A stretch of 64,000 bases of DNA from Prosopocoilus inquinatus (taxonomy: Eukaryota > Arthropoda > Insecta > Coleoptera > Lucanidae): NCBI GenBank assembly GCA_036172665.1, contig CM069876.1, positions 39,773,001-39,837,000 on the forward strand, given 5' to 3'. Under the pieces are notes generated by a model that saw only the letters and a list, made by a program, of their open reading frames with translations, made no database searches and was not told the origin of the DNA. Of this stretch, positions 53,101 through 61,012 are shown in pieces. Positions within the stretch are counted from its first letter, which is position 1. Each line of letters begins with the position of its first letter. The translations under genes and the position numbers were made by a program.

Positions 53101-56100
53101 CAAGGTTTGGCAGGTGTAGAAAAGGAAGAAGAAGAAGGATTTCACACGGCAGGCGATGTCCATTTTGATTCTGATTTATTTAAATAGTATATTTCTCGTT
53201 CGTCGATCCTAAATCCATACACACGAGGAGGAGTTTGAGGTTAAGTTAACCGCTACTGGAAGCAAAAGAAGACTAAAGAAACAAAGACCATAAACCTGGA
53301 AAAGAAGATTTAGAATAGGAACGGAAATATGATAATGACAGACATGAAGTTGAAGGTCAGCGAGGAAACGGATAAGTTCGAACGAACACGCATCAGAACA
53401 GATTAATAGAAAATTTGGTAAGATGGAGAAGAAGAAGAACAGAGAAGATCAGAAAACTTCCAATCAACAAGCAAAGAGAAGAAAGGACAACACCAGACTC
53501 TAGTTGGGGATGGGAACAAATACATGTTAGAACAGGTTGGAGCAAAGAATGAAAAGCCAGCTTTCAAACAGTAAGCAAAGAGATGAAAGTGATGGTCTTC
53601 TACATTACAAGAGCGAGTGAGGGATGAAGATTTCAATGGGTGAAGTAAGGCAACAAAAAAAGAAGAAGACTTTTCTTTCGTAACGTCTTTTGATTTTTGA
53701 ATGTTTTTCATATAAACCTCACTTCTTAAGAATGAAGCTGTAATAGCTGAATGAAGGAAAAGAAATATACAGTGACAGGACTTCGATGACGTTAAGAATG
53801 GAATTTTGGAATTGGAATTTTTTGGATTCTGATTTATCTAAACAGCATATTTCTTGTTTTAGTTTTAAGTTGCCCGAGGCTTGCGTGGTTCAATTTGCTC
53901 GCTTATGTATGTCTCTGTCGATCTCAAATCCCATCTCAAAGATTTTGAGGTTAGGCTAACCACCGTTGAAAGCAACAGGCTAAACGAAGGGTCATAAACC
54001 AAGAAAAGAAGCCTTAGAATGGGAAGAGAAATGGGGTAATGACGTTGGCATGCATGAAGTAGAACATGAGCAAGAAAACAAAGCGACCTTAGATTTAGTA
54101 AGACAGATAAGAAGAGGGAGAAACTGGAACGAACATATATCAGAAAACATCTTTCTGTCCGGGAAGATGGATAGGAGAATGGAGAAGCTGAAACGTACAC
54201 AAACAGGAAAAGAAGCTTTACAATAGGAACAGAAATGTGGTAGTGACGTAGGTTTCAAGTAGAACATGAGCAAGAAAATAAAGAGAGGCAAGATGGATAA
54301 GAACAGGGAGAAACTGGAATGAACAGATATGAGAAAAGATTGGTAGAAGATTGGATGGGAATGGAGAAGTTGTAACGAATACGAACAGGAAAGGTAGCTT
54401 CAGAATAGGAAGAGTAATGTGGTAATGACGTAGAAATGAGGTAGAACATGAGCAGAGAAACAAGAAGACATAAGATTTGGTAAGATTTGGATAAGAACAG
54501 GGGAGAAAATTGGAACGAACGTATATAGAAAAAGAGTGGTAGAAGATTGGATGGGGGAGATGGATAGGAGAATGGAGAAACTGGAACGAACACGAACAGG
54601 AAAAGAAGCTTTAGAATAGAACAGAAATGCGGCAATGACGTAGGCATGAGGTAGAACTTGAGCAAGGAAACAAAGGGACATAAGATTTGGTGAGACGGAT
54701 AAGAACAGGGAAAACTTAGAATCAGAAAAGATTGGTAGAAGACTGGATAGGAAGATGGATAGGAGAATGGAAAGTTAGAACGTGTACATACAGGTCAGAA
54801 GAGATTGGCCAAAACGAAAAACTTCCAAACAACAAGCAAAGAGATGAAAGGACATCACGAATCTAGTTGGGGTTGGGATGAAAATTTCAATGCTTTCCAT
54901 AAGTGATTTCTGAATTATTTTCATGTTAATGTCATCTTTCTTTTTGAGAATATTTTTTTCTAAGTACCTCTGCCATAGCCAATGTCCAATCGAAAATTAT
55001 CAGCTCCAATTTCTCCATCAACCAGTCGACCAAGTCCTCCTTGTGTGCCGCCCTCGGAACGCTGTCCATCAAAGGAACTATCCCAAAGTCCTTGCGCAGG
55101 CTCGGATCCCTCGGGAATGGTGTAGGAGACCACCCCACCTGCTCATAGGTATTCGCTTAAGCGATTGTCAAGTGTTCCCGCTAAGTGCATTCACATGTGC
55201 CCGCCGTAACAGTTTTTGTCCGGGCTTGTAATAGAATTTGGATTTTCCAGGGCCGGCGGCGCGTGGAATGTATTGATAAATCACGAAGTTCGCGCCCGTC
55301 CATTATTACTCCCGCGGAGCGTGACACGCAAGAGAAAACAGAATTGTATTTCGACTTCGTGGACCCGGCCCGGCGACATTTCCTCCGCCTCGGAGCATGC
55401 AATCGCCCCCCATTATTGCAGTTAGTTCGACCATATCAATGACCGGTGGTGCACATTCTCCACCGCTTTTATCGCCATTGTACAACCTACCCTTAACTCT
55501 CGTGCATGTATCAAAGGACGATCACGTTCGCTCTCCCGAAATCTAATTAAGTTTCCGCCAGCTGTAAGAAACCGAACCCCCCAATTAATTCCCTATGAAA
55601 TCTGTACTGATAGGAATTAGTGCGATAATTTAGTTTCATGATCAAGGCGACAGCTGGCCCAGTATTTTGTCATGTTTAGCTTGAAACTGATTTACACCAC
55701 CCGCCGCCGCCGCCGCTGCCGTCATCTTCGTACGTGTTTATTAAATTTAATTAAGTGCCACCGGAAGTCGAACCAGGTGGCCATATTTAATACTGTCAGA
55801 GGCATTAAATCATGCTAGATATTCCCAAGTATAATTTTTCACCATCGAGCTTTAAATGAAAATTTTATTTTGAAAAAGAATTCGTTATATTTGGACGTTT
55901 AATATTTCGTTTTAACAAATATGTGACCACACGGATTACAGGTTATTGTCTATATTCTATCAGTTCGAATTGTGTACTTTTCTTTTTTAATTAAGGCCCA
56001 ATTTTAAGTGAGCGAAACTTTTAATTTTGCACCCCTGTCCCGCGACAAAAAAAAGGACAAATTTCACTCTTCCGTTCGCATCTAGAAGTCGATGTGCGGC

Positions 56101-56425
56101 ATGTAAATGACCTCTATAATGCAGTAATGCCGGCGATTAATCAGTGTCAGGGGCAGAGCAGAGCGGGAGACGCTAGATTACATCTCGCAGAAGTGTAGCG
56201 ATCCGCTACTCGGCTTATCCATAATTAATAGCGAGTTGCAAACTGAGTGACAGCATGAATAGTTTACGGACTCTTACCCTCGTACAAACACCCCAAGAGC
56301 TCCAGTCGAAGACAAACAGTACGCCTATGGACGCTGTAGGGTAGAACTCTGACGCGACTTGCGAACACCGGAGGCATTAAACGGTGGCTTTCCACCGAGG
56401 CCGTATCACTGTTTCCACGAAGAAT
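26002..56425 (-). CDS. Discoidin domain receptor with degenerate kinase domain (5'-partial, 13 exons in window)
   Basis: DDR-family receptors are single-pass collagen-binding receptor tyrosine kinases. In transcript order the exons are 56425-56278, 55138-54968, 51461-51328, 45968-45761, 37391-37287, 37222-37047, 33376-32972, 30259-30194, 30135-29825, 29651-29559, 29501-29360, 26360-26211 and 26157-26002. They join in frame to about 754 residues: end of the discoidin domain, discoidin-like domain, acidic stalk, transmembrane helix, long juxtamembrane region, kinase domain, stop. The DDR identity is clear from VCLRLELLGC, SYTIPEG, GWVGWKNDSF, MATQ-like STQIASGMKYL, RNCLVG and PIRWLPWESILL. The kinase has lost the beta-3 lysine (VAVRT), the DFG Phe-Gly (DVA), the glycine-loop pattern (GSCHAGE), the helix-F Asp (SSVW) and has HKD for HRD, so catalysis is probably impaired. 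Drosophila has two DDR-type genes (Ddr and smal); I cannot say which this matches. The N-terminus is not in the window. Confidence 0.93.
26158..26210 (-). other. 53-bp GC-AG intron
   Basis: Between codons for GELQ and VLLSK the minus strand reads CTCCAG|GCAAGC ... TCGCAG|GTC. Both flanking frames fit the kinase domain only if this segment is removed. No GT donor is available that preserves the frame and sequence. GC donors are a known minor class, and CAG|GCAAG is their usual strong context. Confidence 0.85.
26211..26360 (-). CDS. DDR kinase exon (helix F to G)
   Basis: Fifty codons in phase 0/0. SSSVWAFAVTMWEIFSFA corresponds to SDVWSFGVTLWEI of typical receptor tyrosine kinases; the near-invariant helix-F aspartate is replaced by serine and the glycine by alanine. 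ERPFHNLTNEKVIQN matches the DDR-type EQPFEELSDEKVIEN. Acceptor CTCTCCGCAG; donor is GC (see the 53-bp intron). Confidence 0.93.
26764..26958. repeat. Minisatellite, unit about 39-40 bp
   Basis: TTTTTGCGTCCTCTGTAYAG followed by TCACTYCTTATTCTCA recurs four times with a partial fifth copy at the left. Copies alternate between two variants (TATAGTCACTCC and TACAGTCACTTC), which suggests duplication of a two-unit block of about 79 bp. Confidence 0.85.
27250..27880. repeat. Tandem duplication, two copies of about 315 bp
   Basis: CTGACGCATAGT begins at 27256 and again at 27571, and almost the whole intervening sequence is repeated with scattered substitutions, which indicates a recent duplication. 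The unit ends in CAACCCAACCTAAG...CCAACTCAATTGATCT, itself made of short CCTAAG/CCAACT steps that continue a little past copy 2. No coding content. Confidence 0.85.
28182..28480. repeat. Degenerate tandem duplication, unit about 178 bp
   Basis: TGCTCTAGGGCGCTTCGAA at 28182 is echoed by TGCTCTAGGGTTCTTCGAA at 28359. GATTCATTCATAGAGAAGCG is echoed by GAATTCATTCACAGAAAGAC. The spacer contains GGGGGTACACTACCCCGCC, able to pair with itself. Probably an old repeat-family fragment. Confidence 0.6.
29360..29501 (-). CDS. DDR kinase exon (catalytic and activation loop)
   Basis: Starts in the codon for Arg of RNCLVG, the DDR signature after the catalytic loop. The magnesium-binding motif reads IADVAMC where active DDRs have DFG, so Phe and Gly are replaced while the Asp is kept. 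The activation loop has tyrosines in PQYRKDYAEIGG; the third tyrosine of the DDR YxxxYY triplet is alanine. PIRWLPWESILL ends the exon in phase 0 before GTAAGT. Confidence 0.94.
29559..29651 (-). CDS. DDR kinase exon (helix E and catalytic loop)
   Basis: Encodes LVFMSTQIASGMKYLESKKV followed by VHKDLAA. The catalytic Asp and the later Asn (in the next exon) are conserved, but the Arg of HRD is Lys. Flanking introns are 173 bp and 57 bp. Phase 2 in, phase 2 out. Confidence 0.93.
29825..30135 (-). CDS. DDR kinase exon (N-lobe)
   Basis: Starts ISLYETEGLED after CTGCAG and encodes beta-2 to the hinge. LVAVRTPNPE has arginine at the ATP-anchoring beta-3 lysine position. The helix-C Glu is kept in LREVRFLANLSDP. 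ICKVLGVC and WTIIEYGEMGDLAQYLQF match DDR hinge residues (gatekeeper-region IIEY). Ends in phase 2 at GAG|GTAAGT. Confidence 0.94.
30194..30259 (-). CDS. DDR small exon (start of the kinase domain, glycine loop)
   Basis: Twenty-two codons reading IPRYSLRSIEKLGSCHAGE, aligned with VPRxRLRxLEKLGEGxFGE of other DDRs. The glycine loop lacks the second glycine and the aromatic-glycine pair is altered. The start is chosen at AAGCAGAG|TTA because it restores phase 0 with the previous exon. A stronger-looking acceptor 10 bp upstream (TTGCAG|GG) would break the frame unless an unseen micro-exon intervenes. The downstream intron is only 58 bp. Confidence 0.8.
30736..32420. repeat. Four dispersed-tandem copies of a 70-150 bp unit
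   Basis: The unit starts CCCTAATTYCTGCRCTTAAT, continues AAGGGTGATTTTGCATWGC, and ends near AAATGCGATGATTCTGGTGC. Copies begin at about 30736, 31381, 31723 and 32293; the last is short. Two larger duplication blocks carry them: one of about 650 bp (30228-30870 and 30885-31520) and one of about 570 bp with TATTCTCGTAAGGAAAGTTA before the unit (31689 and 32257). Confidence 0.8.
30868..31110 (-). pseudogene. Fossil duplicate of the DDR kinase-start exon region
   Basis: About 220 bp matches 30119-30460. On the minus strand the copy reads GGAAGCAGAGTTAATCC, then TTCGCTGAGATTAGC, passing directly from the middle of the small exon (30194-30259) into the start of the next exon (ISMYETE versus ISLYETE). 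The 3' half of the small exon and the 58-bp intron are deleted at a GAGAT microhomology. It cannot encode the glycine loop and is probably spliced out. Confidence 0.75.
32972..33376 (-). CDS. DDR juxtamembrane exon
   Basis: One hundred thirty-five codons in phase 0/0, beginning DLLMNLSSGNN after TTTCAG. The region is cytoplasmic and rich in Ser, Pro and Thr, with VNTYFTPNYATLRV giving two candidate phosphotyrosine docking sites and EVPPLPASP a proline-rich site. It ends KRYHTAPREKQR before AGG|GTAACT. The open frame runs on past the donor to a stop at 32936; that part is not conserved in type. Vertebrate DDRs also have unusually long juxtamembrane regions. Confidence 0.9.
33377..37046 (-). 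other. DDR intron, includes a CpG-rich block
   Basis: No DDR exon is required (phase 0 on both sides). A block at about 34236-34900 is clearly richer in CG dinucleotides than its surroundings and open in several frames on both strands, without a recognisable domain. GCGCCATCT at 36357 and related GCCATCT sites at 35866 and 36546 are present. The rest is AT-rich. Confidence 0.7.
34236..34900. other. CpG-rich block of unknown nature
   Basis: Many CG dinucleotides (for example GATCGCGTCGAG, TCATCGCGTTGCG) in an otherwise AT-rich intron. On +, frames of 60-104 codons overlap; on -, one of 142. No catalytic motif, zinc knuckle or reverse-transcriptase block is visible. It might be the 5' end of a truncated retroelement, a nested noncoding gene, or a promoter. 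I do not assign a product. Confidence 0.35.
37047..37222 (-). CDS. DDR transmembrane exon
   Basis: Encodes GGEGYVEV, then a hydrophobic helix of about 25 residues (IIGVLTAIMLLLLIVFVIIL...) followed by the stop-transfer SRRHKLQG and PTLLRNPFGVTINMK. The SRRHKLQGSPTLLRNPFG block is typical of the arthropod DDR membrane-proximal segment as I know the family. Single-pass type I topology with the kinase inside. Acceptor TTCACAG; donor AAG|GTAAAT. Confidence 0.93.
37287..37391 (-). CDS. DDR extracellular stalk exon
   Basis: Thirty-five codons: VAVGLNATEEESFESEET then LVMSSDGESIADSFET. It is very acidic with one N-glycosylation site (NAT) and lies just before the membrane, matching the flexible stalk that is shed in vertebrate DDRs. 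Acceptor TTATAG; donor ACAA|GTACGG. It is separated from the transmembrane exon by a 64-bp intron. Confidence 0.88.
38438..38475. repeat. Perfect 18-bp-arm palindrome
   Basis: CGCGTACAGACTCGAATG is followed by CA and then its exact reverse complement. The 18 paired bases with a 2-nt centre form a cruciform or an RNA hairpin without mismatch. The flanks show no obvious extension. It could be the relic ends of a transposon or a functional hairpin; the sequence does not decide. Confidence 0.85.
39559..39678. repeat. Short palindromic MITE (element A)
   Basis: Left CTAAGGCTCGGTTTCACC... pairs with right ...GGGCCTAAGG. The inner arms TTTATTCCTATGGAGACAAT and ATTGTTACTATGGGAATAAA are inverted copies, meeting near the ATCTTTGCAATTG centre. 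About 120 bp, noncoding. Confidence 0.6.
39671..39829. repeat. Short palindromic MITE (element B)
   Basis: GGTTCGATTTCATAATCGA at the left is matched by TCGATTATGAAATCGGACC at the right, and AAAGTCACAGTC by GACTGTGATTTTTA. The arms are about 55 bp. It adjoins element A directly and shares the general end CTAAGGYTCGRTTTCA, suggesting nested or targeted insertion of one family. Confidence 0.7.
40807..41024. repeat. TIR element of about 218 bp
   Basis: GACCGACGCGACGTTTGTTT followed by GCGTTGCAGATCAAG at the left is mirrored by the right end, whose reverse complement reads GACCGACGCGACGTGACGTT then TGCTTGCGTTGCAGATCGAG. The match extends to about 45 bp with one 5-bp insertion. An extra internal GCGTCGGTC lies near 40863. 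Noncoding MITE-like structure; flanks show no clear target duplication. Confidence 0.75.
43070..44460. repeat. Purine-rich degenerate repeat tract
   Basis: A long A-rich, C-poor + strand with recurring words: CATTGAAKAAAGAATT, TTAATTGTTG-like GATCAAATTATTG, and GCGCASTGTG (43038, 43271, 43428, 43936). Together these suggest an eroded array of a few-hundred-bp unit. Minus-strand Phe/Ser/Leu-rich open frames here are artefacts of composition. Confidence 0.5.
45096..45382 (-). mobile_element. tRNA-derived SINE, copy 1
   Basis: About 285 bp with good overall match to 61327-61609. On the minus strand a tRNA-like head is seen: an A-box-like region after GGTCCAAGTAGTAAGG and a B box ATGGGTTCAAACCGC. 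The tail region contains CCCCGTTGTGAAACCACCACAG. Identity between copies is visibly imperfect, so both are old. Non-autonomous, transcribed by Pol III when active. Confidence 0.7.
45761..45968 (-). CDS. DDR exon (discoidin-like domain, C-terminal part)
   Basis: Starts VFSKAKVMFSVGGKFYNGQ in phase 0 and ends RWIMLSEVAFDS with one base of the next codon. The sequence aligns with the DDR discoidin-like domain (FxxxxVxFS...F...LxLFFAxxWIMISEVxFxS). One N-glycosylation sequon, NVS. Acceptor CTTCCAG; donor TCCG|GTAAAT. Confidence 0.93.
45969..51327 (-). other. DDR intron (about 5.4 kb)
   Basis: Phase 0 on both sides, so no missing exon is implied. No mobile element with clear ends is seen. A 138-codon + strand frame at 48172-48588 is described separately. 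An 11-bp G run lies near 48065. The 50360-50680 stretch is GC-richer and open on both strands without a recognisable product. Confidence 0.7.
48172..48588 (+). other. Unrecognised 138-codon open frame
   Basis: An intact frame from ATG to TAA inside a DDR intron on the opposite strand. The composition is not low-complexity: it includes two Cys pairs near SCDICK, and a basic C-terminal tail (RFKRKLKKKNNKIRK). There is no domain I recognise. It may be a degenerate transposon-derived fragment or a chance frame; no promoter or poly(A) evidence. Confidence 0.2.
51328..51461 (-). CDS. DDR exon (discoidin-like domain, middle)
   Basis: Encodes GNGWVGWKNDS then GYVELVFEFDEVRNFSAVHLF and NNFYSRNVQ. GWVGW is the family's hallmark where vertebrate DDRs have YVGWSN. 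Contains two potential N-glycosylation sites (NDS, NFS). Acceptor TTTCTTTAG; donor CAG|GTAAAT in phase 0. Confidence 0.93.
52655..53145. repeat. Tandem array, 120-bp unit, about four copies
   Basis: GTGAAGCTGAAAGCTC starts at 52688, 52808, 52928 and, altered, at 53052. Each unit also holds GATTGCCTGAAT, GGCARGGTTTGGTAGGTGTA, and GAAGGATTGCAAAAGACCTG. The divergence is modest. 120 bp is a multiple of three, so an open frame on the minus strand runs through two units. Confidence 0.85.
53990..54800. repeat. Tandem array, unit about 180-210 bp, four copies
   Basis: The block TAGAATAGGAACAGAAATG, GGTAATGACGTAGGCATGAG, GTAGAACATGAGCAAGAAAC recurs at about 54017, 54221, 54401 and 54611. Between blocks lies GATAAGAACAGGGAGAAACTGG and ATTGGTAGAAGATTGGATGG. 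A more divergent relative is at 53310-53400. The variable spacing reflects deletions inside units. Confidence 0.75.
54968..55138 (-). CDS. DDR exon (start of the discoidin-like domain)
   Basis: Completes a Gly codon and reads GVVSYTIPEGSEPAQGLWD, then GGLGRLVDGEIGADNFRLD and IGYGRG. This matches the DDR segment GVVSYxxPQG...GGLGxLxDG. The correct frame is different from the longest open frame on this strand. Acceptor GAGCAG; donor AGAG|GTACTT. Confidence 0.92.
55139..56277 (-). other. DDR intron (about 1.1 kb)
   Basis: Phase 1 on both sides. A CCGCCGCCGCCGCCGCTG microsatellite lies near 55700. The 55190-55440 stretch is GC-rich and open in several + frames but has no DDR or other recognisable coding content. 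Nothing else is seen. Confidence 0.7.
56278..56425 (-). CDS. DDR exon (end of the discoidin domain), first exon seen in window
   Basis: Reads ILRGNSDTASVESHRL then PVFASRVRVLPYSVHRRTVC and LRLELLGCLYEG. It aligns with the last third of the collagen-binding discoidin domain (vertebrate ...[29 protein letters not shown]). The final Cys pair is present. Phase 0 at the start (TTTTAG|ATT). The preceding exons, with the WCP and QGRF motifs, are not found in the window. Confidence 0.92.
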
Positions 56426-59239
56426 CTAAAACAAAAAAAAAATGGGGTGTGAATAAAATAAGGCGTTGAATGGGGGGATATAACAGAATAATGCATAAAC
56501 AAGGTGATTCCTTCGCTGAATGGTGGGTGGGGGATGGAGGTACAGAACACATTCCGCTTGAGTTGTTAAATATTTTCTCATTCCTCTGCGGAATGGCGGC
56601 GGTCCTGAAGATGTCAGTCAACGATACATTGTCTGCGGCCACTAGAGAATGATGCTATTGTCTGCCACCCCGCAGACGCCATAATTGCGATTGGGGTAGT
56701 TCTTGCATTCACACTCACGCATGGTTTAGGCTCATTGTTGCAAATTTTAGCGACAACGCCTCGCTTACGACGCATTTAATGTATAATCAGAACAAAAAGT
56801 AATGTCACCCAAGTAGAACTTCTTCACCCATGTTGTTTGCTTGGCGGCCCACTTGTTATGGCGACCACAATGGATATTATACGAATTACATTTAATCGGT
56901 GGTGAAATTATTTTTTAAGTTGAGTCCTAATCGCCCATTGTGATCTTTGAGATACAAAAAAGGAACGCATAGTGGCATTCGCCTTTTAATTTTCATTTCG
57001 GAGAATCAGATTTAGACTTCAAAAAAAAAAAACAAATCAAAATAAGAATTGAAAATAAATCTGCAGCTAATTCCGAAATTAAGATTCCAAAAGCGTGAGA
57101 GAATTCCGTCCCCCCTGGCAGGTGCAGGTCGATATTCGCATCGGAAAAAAATATTAAATTTCCCGATACAATGCCGCGAGCACTCCGATGAAAGCGGCGG
57201 GGTTTTAATTTTGAGTCCGGGGCGGACGGGCCCGGAATAAATACCTAAGACAAAATTAAAATTAAATGCTCTGCTTGTTCGCCGCGTCTTTATGAGCGCC
57301 GCCGTGATTTCGTCGCTTTTAATTAAAACGAAATATTTCCCGAGGAAAACTTTCGGATTTTCGAGTGGCCGCCGCCGCCGCCGCGCCGCGAGGAAAAACC
57401 GCCGCTTTCGTAGACGAATTATATTCAGCTTTAATCGCCTGAGATTATTGAATAGACGCCAAGTTAAACAGCAAAAGGAAATTCCACTTATAGTTTCTTA
57501 CTTTTTCAAAATGACGACGAAATGAGTTCAGATTACTTTCGTCATTTTCTAGAAAGAAAACTAAACTTAATTTGACCGAAATTACATGCAAGAAAATTCA
57601 ACCTAAAACCATAACCAAATGAAAAAAGAAAAATGCAAGTGAATTTCAATCAAACTATCACCTGTTGTATTAAAAGGGAACGATTTTTGAAAGGCAAACG
57701 TACTGATGAAATGAAAATTTTGAAAATGAAAGGAAATGTAGCAAATTCGCGAATTTTTCTAATTAATTTAATTTTCAGAGCGCTCTCTTTCATTACTTGA
57801 AGAATAATATGTACAATTGCTCTTTGGGCAATTTTTTTTTTTTCAATAAGAAAATCTGATTTGTAATTTGTGTCTTCCTATCATGAAAGTATAATTTAAT
57901 AAGACGGAAAGGATAGATTTTAGAGTGACCTAGTTAAAAGGAACAAAAATGCTTTCTTTATTCAGGTCTTCCTTCCATGCCTTTAAGCGCGGTTTGTTTT
58001 ATTTCGATCTTGATGAAGGTTTTTCCTTTCGTCTTTGATTTCAAGTTGTTTCCAATATTCCAATAACTTGCATCCACTAATCTTAAGACTCAAGATTCAT
58101 TTACAAGCAACTTTTTGAAACTAAACTTTAAACCCCTTGTAAGCAACCGGTATTCTGCACAGAATTCAATTATTAAAAAAAAAAAAACCATCCGGTTTGT
58201 CTTTTTGGAAAATATGTGCGTTGGTAACAGCTACATTTAATGTGCAGATTTTGCTCGTAATTAATCTCTTCTGTTGCTACATTGAACAAAATATCGCGGA
58301 AGCCAACAAGTATTTGAAGATAGTATGACGTGTAACTTTTTCGAGGGAGCAAAAGCTGATGCAATCTCAGCTACGTTTTGATTCGCAGGACCAAGGTTAG
58401 TGTTTGCACACGTGACTATACTTTGTGCGTTTGCTTTATGGTCAACTCGTATTGCATATTTTATTTACAAGTAACCTCGGAATATAATTTCTATTCACTA
58501 CAATATTGACAAAACCGACATTCAAATAATGTGTAAAATCGCATTTTGGTGAGCAAAATTAAGTTTTTCTGATAATTAATTTTCAGGAACTAACAACCAT
58601 TACTGTAACTACTATGCAAAATAAGTTTTCTTATCTTTAAGATATTATTTTGAATATATATATTTTTTTAAGTACGTCATTATTTTATAAATTGTTCGAA
58701 AACTGTTCGAGAAACTCACATTTATCGTTTGATAGAAGAAGGCACAATATAAACACTCGTACAACTCTAGATGGAGACAGACAAATTTAAAAACGAAATG
58801 ATAACTTGGAACCCAACTTTATAAAAGTCCATACTGTATTTCGTCACACAAACCAAGAAAATGAAGTGACTCCGAACCATTCAATTTCAATTTCACTTTT
58901 TAACTTTCAGAAAAAAAGTTTTACGCTTTGCCCCTGTCCAGTACTTCGGAATTTGCCAATTTATAAGGGTTAATCGAGTCCAAACATTACTTCTGCAAAC
59001 ATCGACATGACATTAGTTTTTTTTACGTTGATTTTGATTCAAAACCAAAATTTTAGCGAATGTCGCCACTAATCTGTGGCGAAAAGAAAATAATTTTTTC
59101 CTGTACAGAGGTCACACTAAAAACTTTACCCTAACTTGGTTTTATTAAATAAAATGAAAAATGGAAAGAAACCACAAAAATCACACCTTTTTCCAAGCAT
59201 TTCTAAATACAACTCTGCTTGGTCATTTTTTTAGATTTA

Positions 59240-59820
59240 GGATAATTCGCCGTCGCCGATTGACCGTCGACAATTCGTCGCCGCCGACTCGTCGTTGGTA
59301 AATTGGGCGTTGGAAAATTCGCCGTCTGCTAATTGGCCGTGAGAACGTTTACTGTTAGCAAATAAAGTTATAAATGTCCAAATCCACATAATAATAAGTA
59401 TATAAATAAAATACAAAATAAACCAAAATATTTAATGAACAAAAAATCATTTGTCGTTAATTCAATGCGATACATACAGGTTTTACAAATTTCAGATTGC
59501 AATAATAAGTCACCAATTCATTACAAAATACCTATTACTAGAATAACATGTCCATCATTAATTTAATTTAATATTTAAAGTTGAAATTATTAATGAGCAA
59601 ATATTAATCGAATAGGTCTATTTTATTTCATTTGATATGATTCGTTTTCCGGGTGAAACTTGGATATCTGAATGATTTGAAAAAACTTTTAAAACTTATC
59701 AATAAGCTGAATAAAATTAAATTAACTGGCGACGGCGAATTGGACCACCCGCCAGGGAATTGGCCCGACGACGAATTATGTCGACGGCGAATTGGCGACG
59801 GCGAGTCGTCCCATTCTTCA
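59240..59820. repeat. Foldback element with AATTCGCCGTCGCC arms
   Basis: The left arm (59240-59350) has multiple AATTSGCCGTCG-type steps; the right arm (59725-59820) has the inverted form GGCGACGGCGAATTGG several times. The arms are built of short internal repeats, and the 370-bp interior is AT-rich and noncoding. This is the layout of a Foldback-type DNA transposon. Confidence 0.7.
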
Positions 59821-60259
59821 ATTTTTTTCTGGTTACGAACATTTTTTGTAAGTTTCATTTTTATTTAAGTACTCATCATTTAATGAATTTATGAAACTTT
59901 ATGTAGGAGTTCATTATGTAAGCTCTGTTGTGAATTCTAGGAAGTTAAAACTTTGACTTCGTAAATTTTGAAATAAAAAATTCCTCAACATTTTTTTGAT
60001 ACACACTCTAGACTCTAGAGTGGCGCACTGGAGAGCTTTTTCGTTATTTTGGTATCGCCCTATATGTAATTAACATGAAAACTTGACAGACACATGATCT
60101 ACTTTGAATGTATAAATAAGTTCTTCCTTTTTTATCTTTGAACATGAACAACAAGCTCTTGTTCAGCGTCATAGAAAGGAAATCTTGCTTCTGGGGCCAA
60201 ATATCTAATTGGCACTCTCCCCCCATCCACAAAAGCAAACAAAAAAATAAACGAATTTT

Positions 60260-60830
60260 GGATGATAATGCGCGCAGGTCCGGATAAGAAAGTATGTCTT
60301 CGGGCCTTTAAATAATCCATCGGTCTTATACCACCACCTAGAATCGAAAAATAGAAAGGACACGATTTTCCACCTCTACACACCGAGACGTTTCATCTGA
60401 TTCGAAGCAAACAAACGAATTTTTTTTAACCGCTAAACGGTGTCATAACGTGAAATTGCCACTCACTCACGAGTAGAAAATTCCAAGGAATGCGATGGTT
60501 GCAACGAATTCTGGATACGAACGCGCGCAGATCCGGATTTAAAAAAAAGCGTACATCCTCGTTCCTTCAAATAATCGGGCGTATGCCGCTATCTTGAATC
60601 GGAACATCAAACCGGCACGATTTTTGACTGCCGCCGCTAGTCGAGACCTTTCATCTGATATGCAACAATCTGGATTTATCTTTGATGCGATCAGTGTGGA
60701 TTATTACATCGCTGTGCCGCGCGCCTTCTTAAATCGAAAAAGCGAACCGGCGCGACTTTCGACCTCCACTCGTCGAGACCTTTCATCTCGTCGTTGTTGC
60801 AAGATATTTATTTAACAGAATCAACTCTAA
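60260..60830. repeat. Imperfect repeats of an unidentified element
   Basis: GCGCGCAGGTCCGGAT near 60270 recurs at 60523. A block ending TCGAGACSTTTCATCTGAT, preceded by CTTRAATCGRAAAA and GGCACGATTTTCCACC, occurs at about 60338-60402, 60593-60660 and 60731-60793. The spacing of about 255 bp and then 135 bp indicates partial duplication. Confidence 0.6.
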
Positions 60831-61012
60831 TAAAATATTAAAATAACGCAGATTAAAAGCGATATCATGCAATAAATTGGTGACCCTTCGCTTGATGCAT
60901 CCGGGACCATCGCTCCCTCCACGCCAGCCGCCTTTATTGCGGCGCTACTCTTGTTTTTTTTTTTGCTTTAGACGCTAAGAGAAGTCCTTATTATTATTTT
61001 TTTTTATTAATA

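Larger units (their letters stand above)
51462..54967 (-). other. DDR intron with satellite-like arrays
   Basis: The + strand is purine-rich for almost the whole intron. Two tandem arrays are visible, one of 120-bp units (52655-53145) and one of roughly 180-210-bp units (53990-54800). Phase 1 on both sides. The continuous minus-strand open frames across the arrays follow from repeat composition and are not genes. Confidence 0.75.

Noticed and set aside
52655..53145. CRISPR-like array
   Set aside because: Whole 120-bp units repeat without conserved short repeats and unique spacers, and the genome is eukaryotic.
54932..55138. 68-codon minus-strand frame over a DDR exon
   Set aside because: It is a shadow frame; the DDR reading (GVVSYTIPEG...) uses another frame of the same strand.
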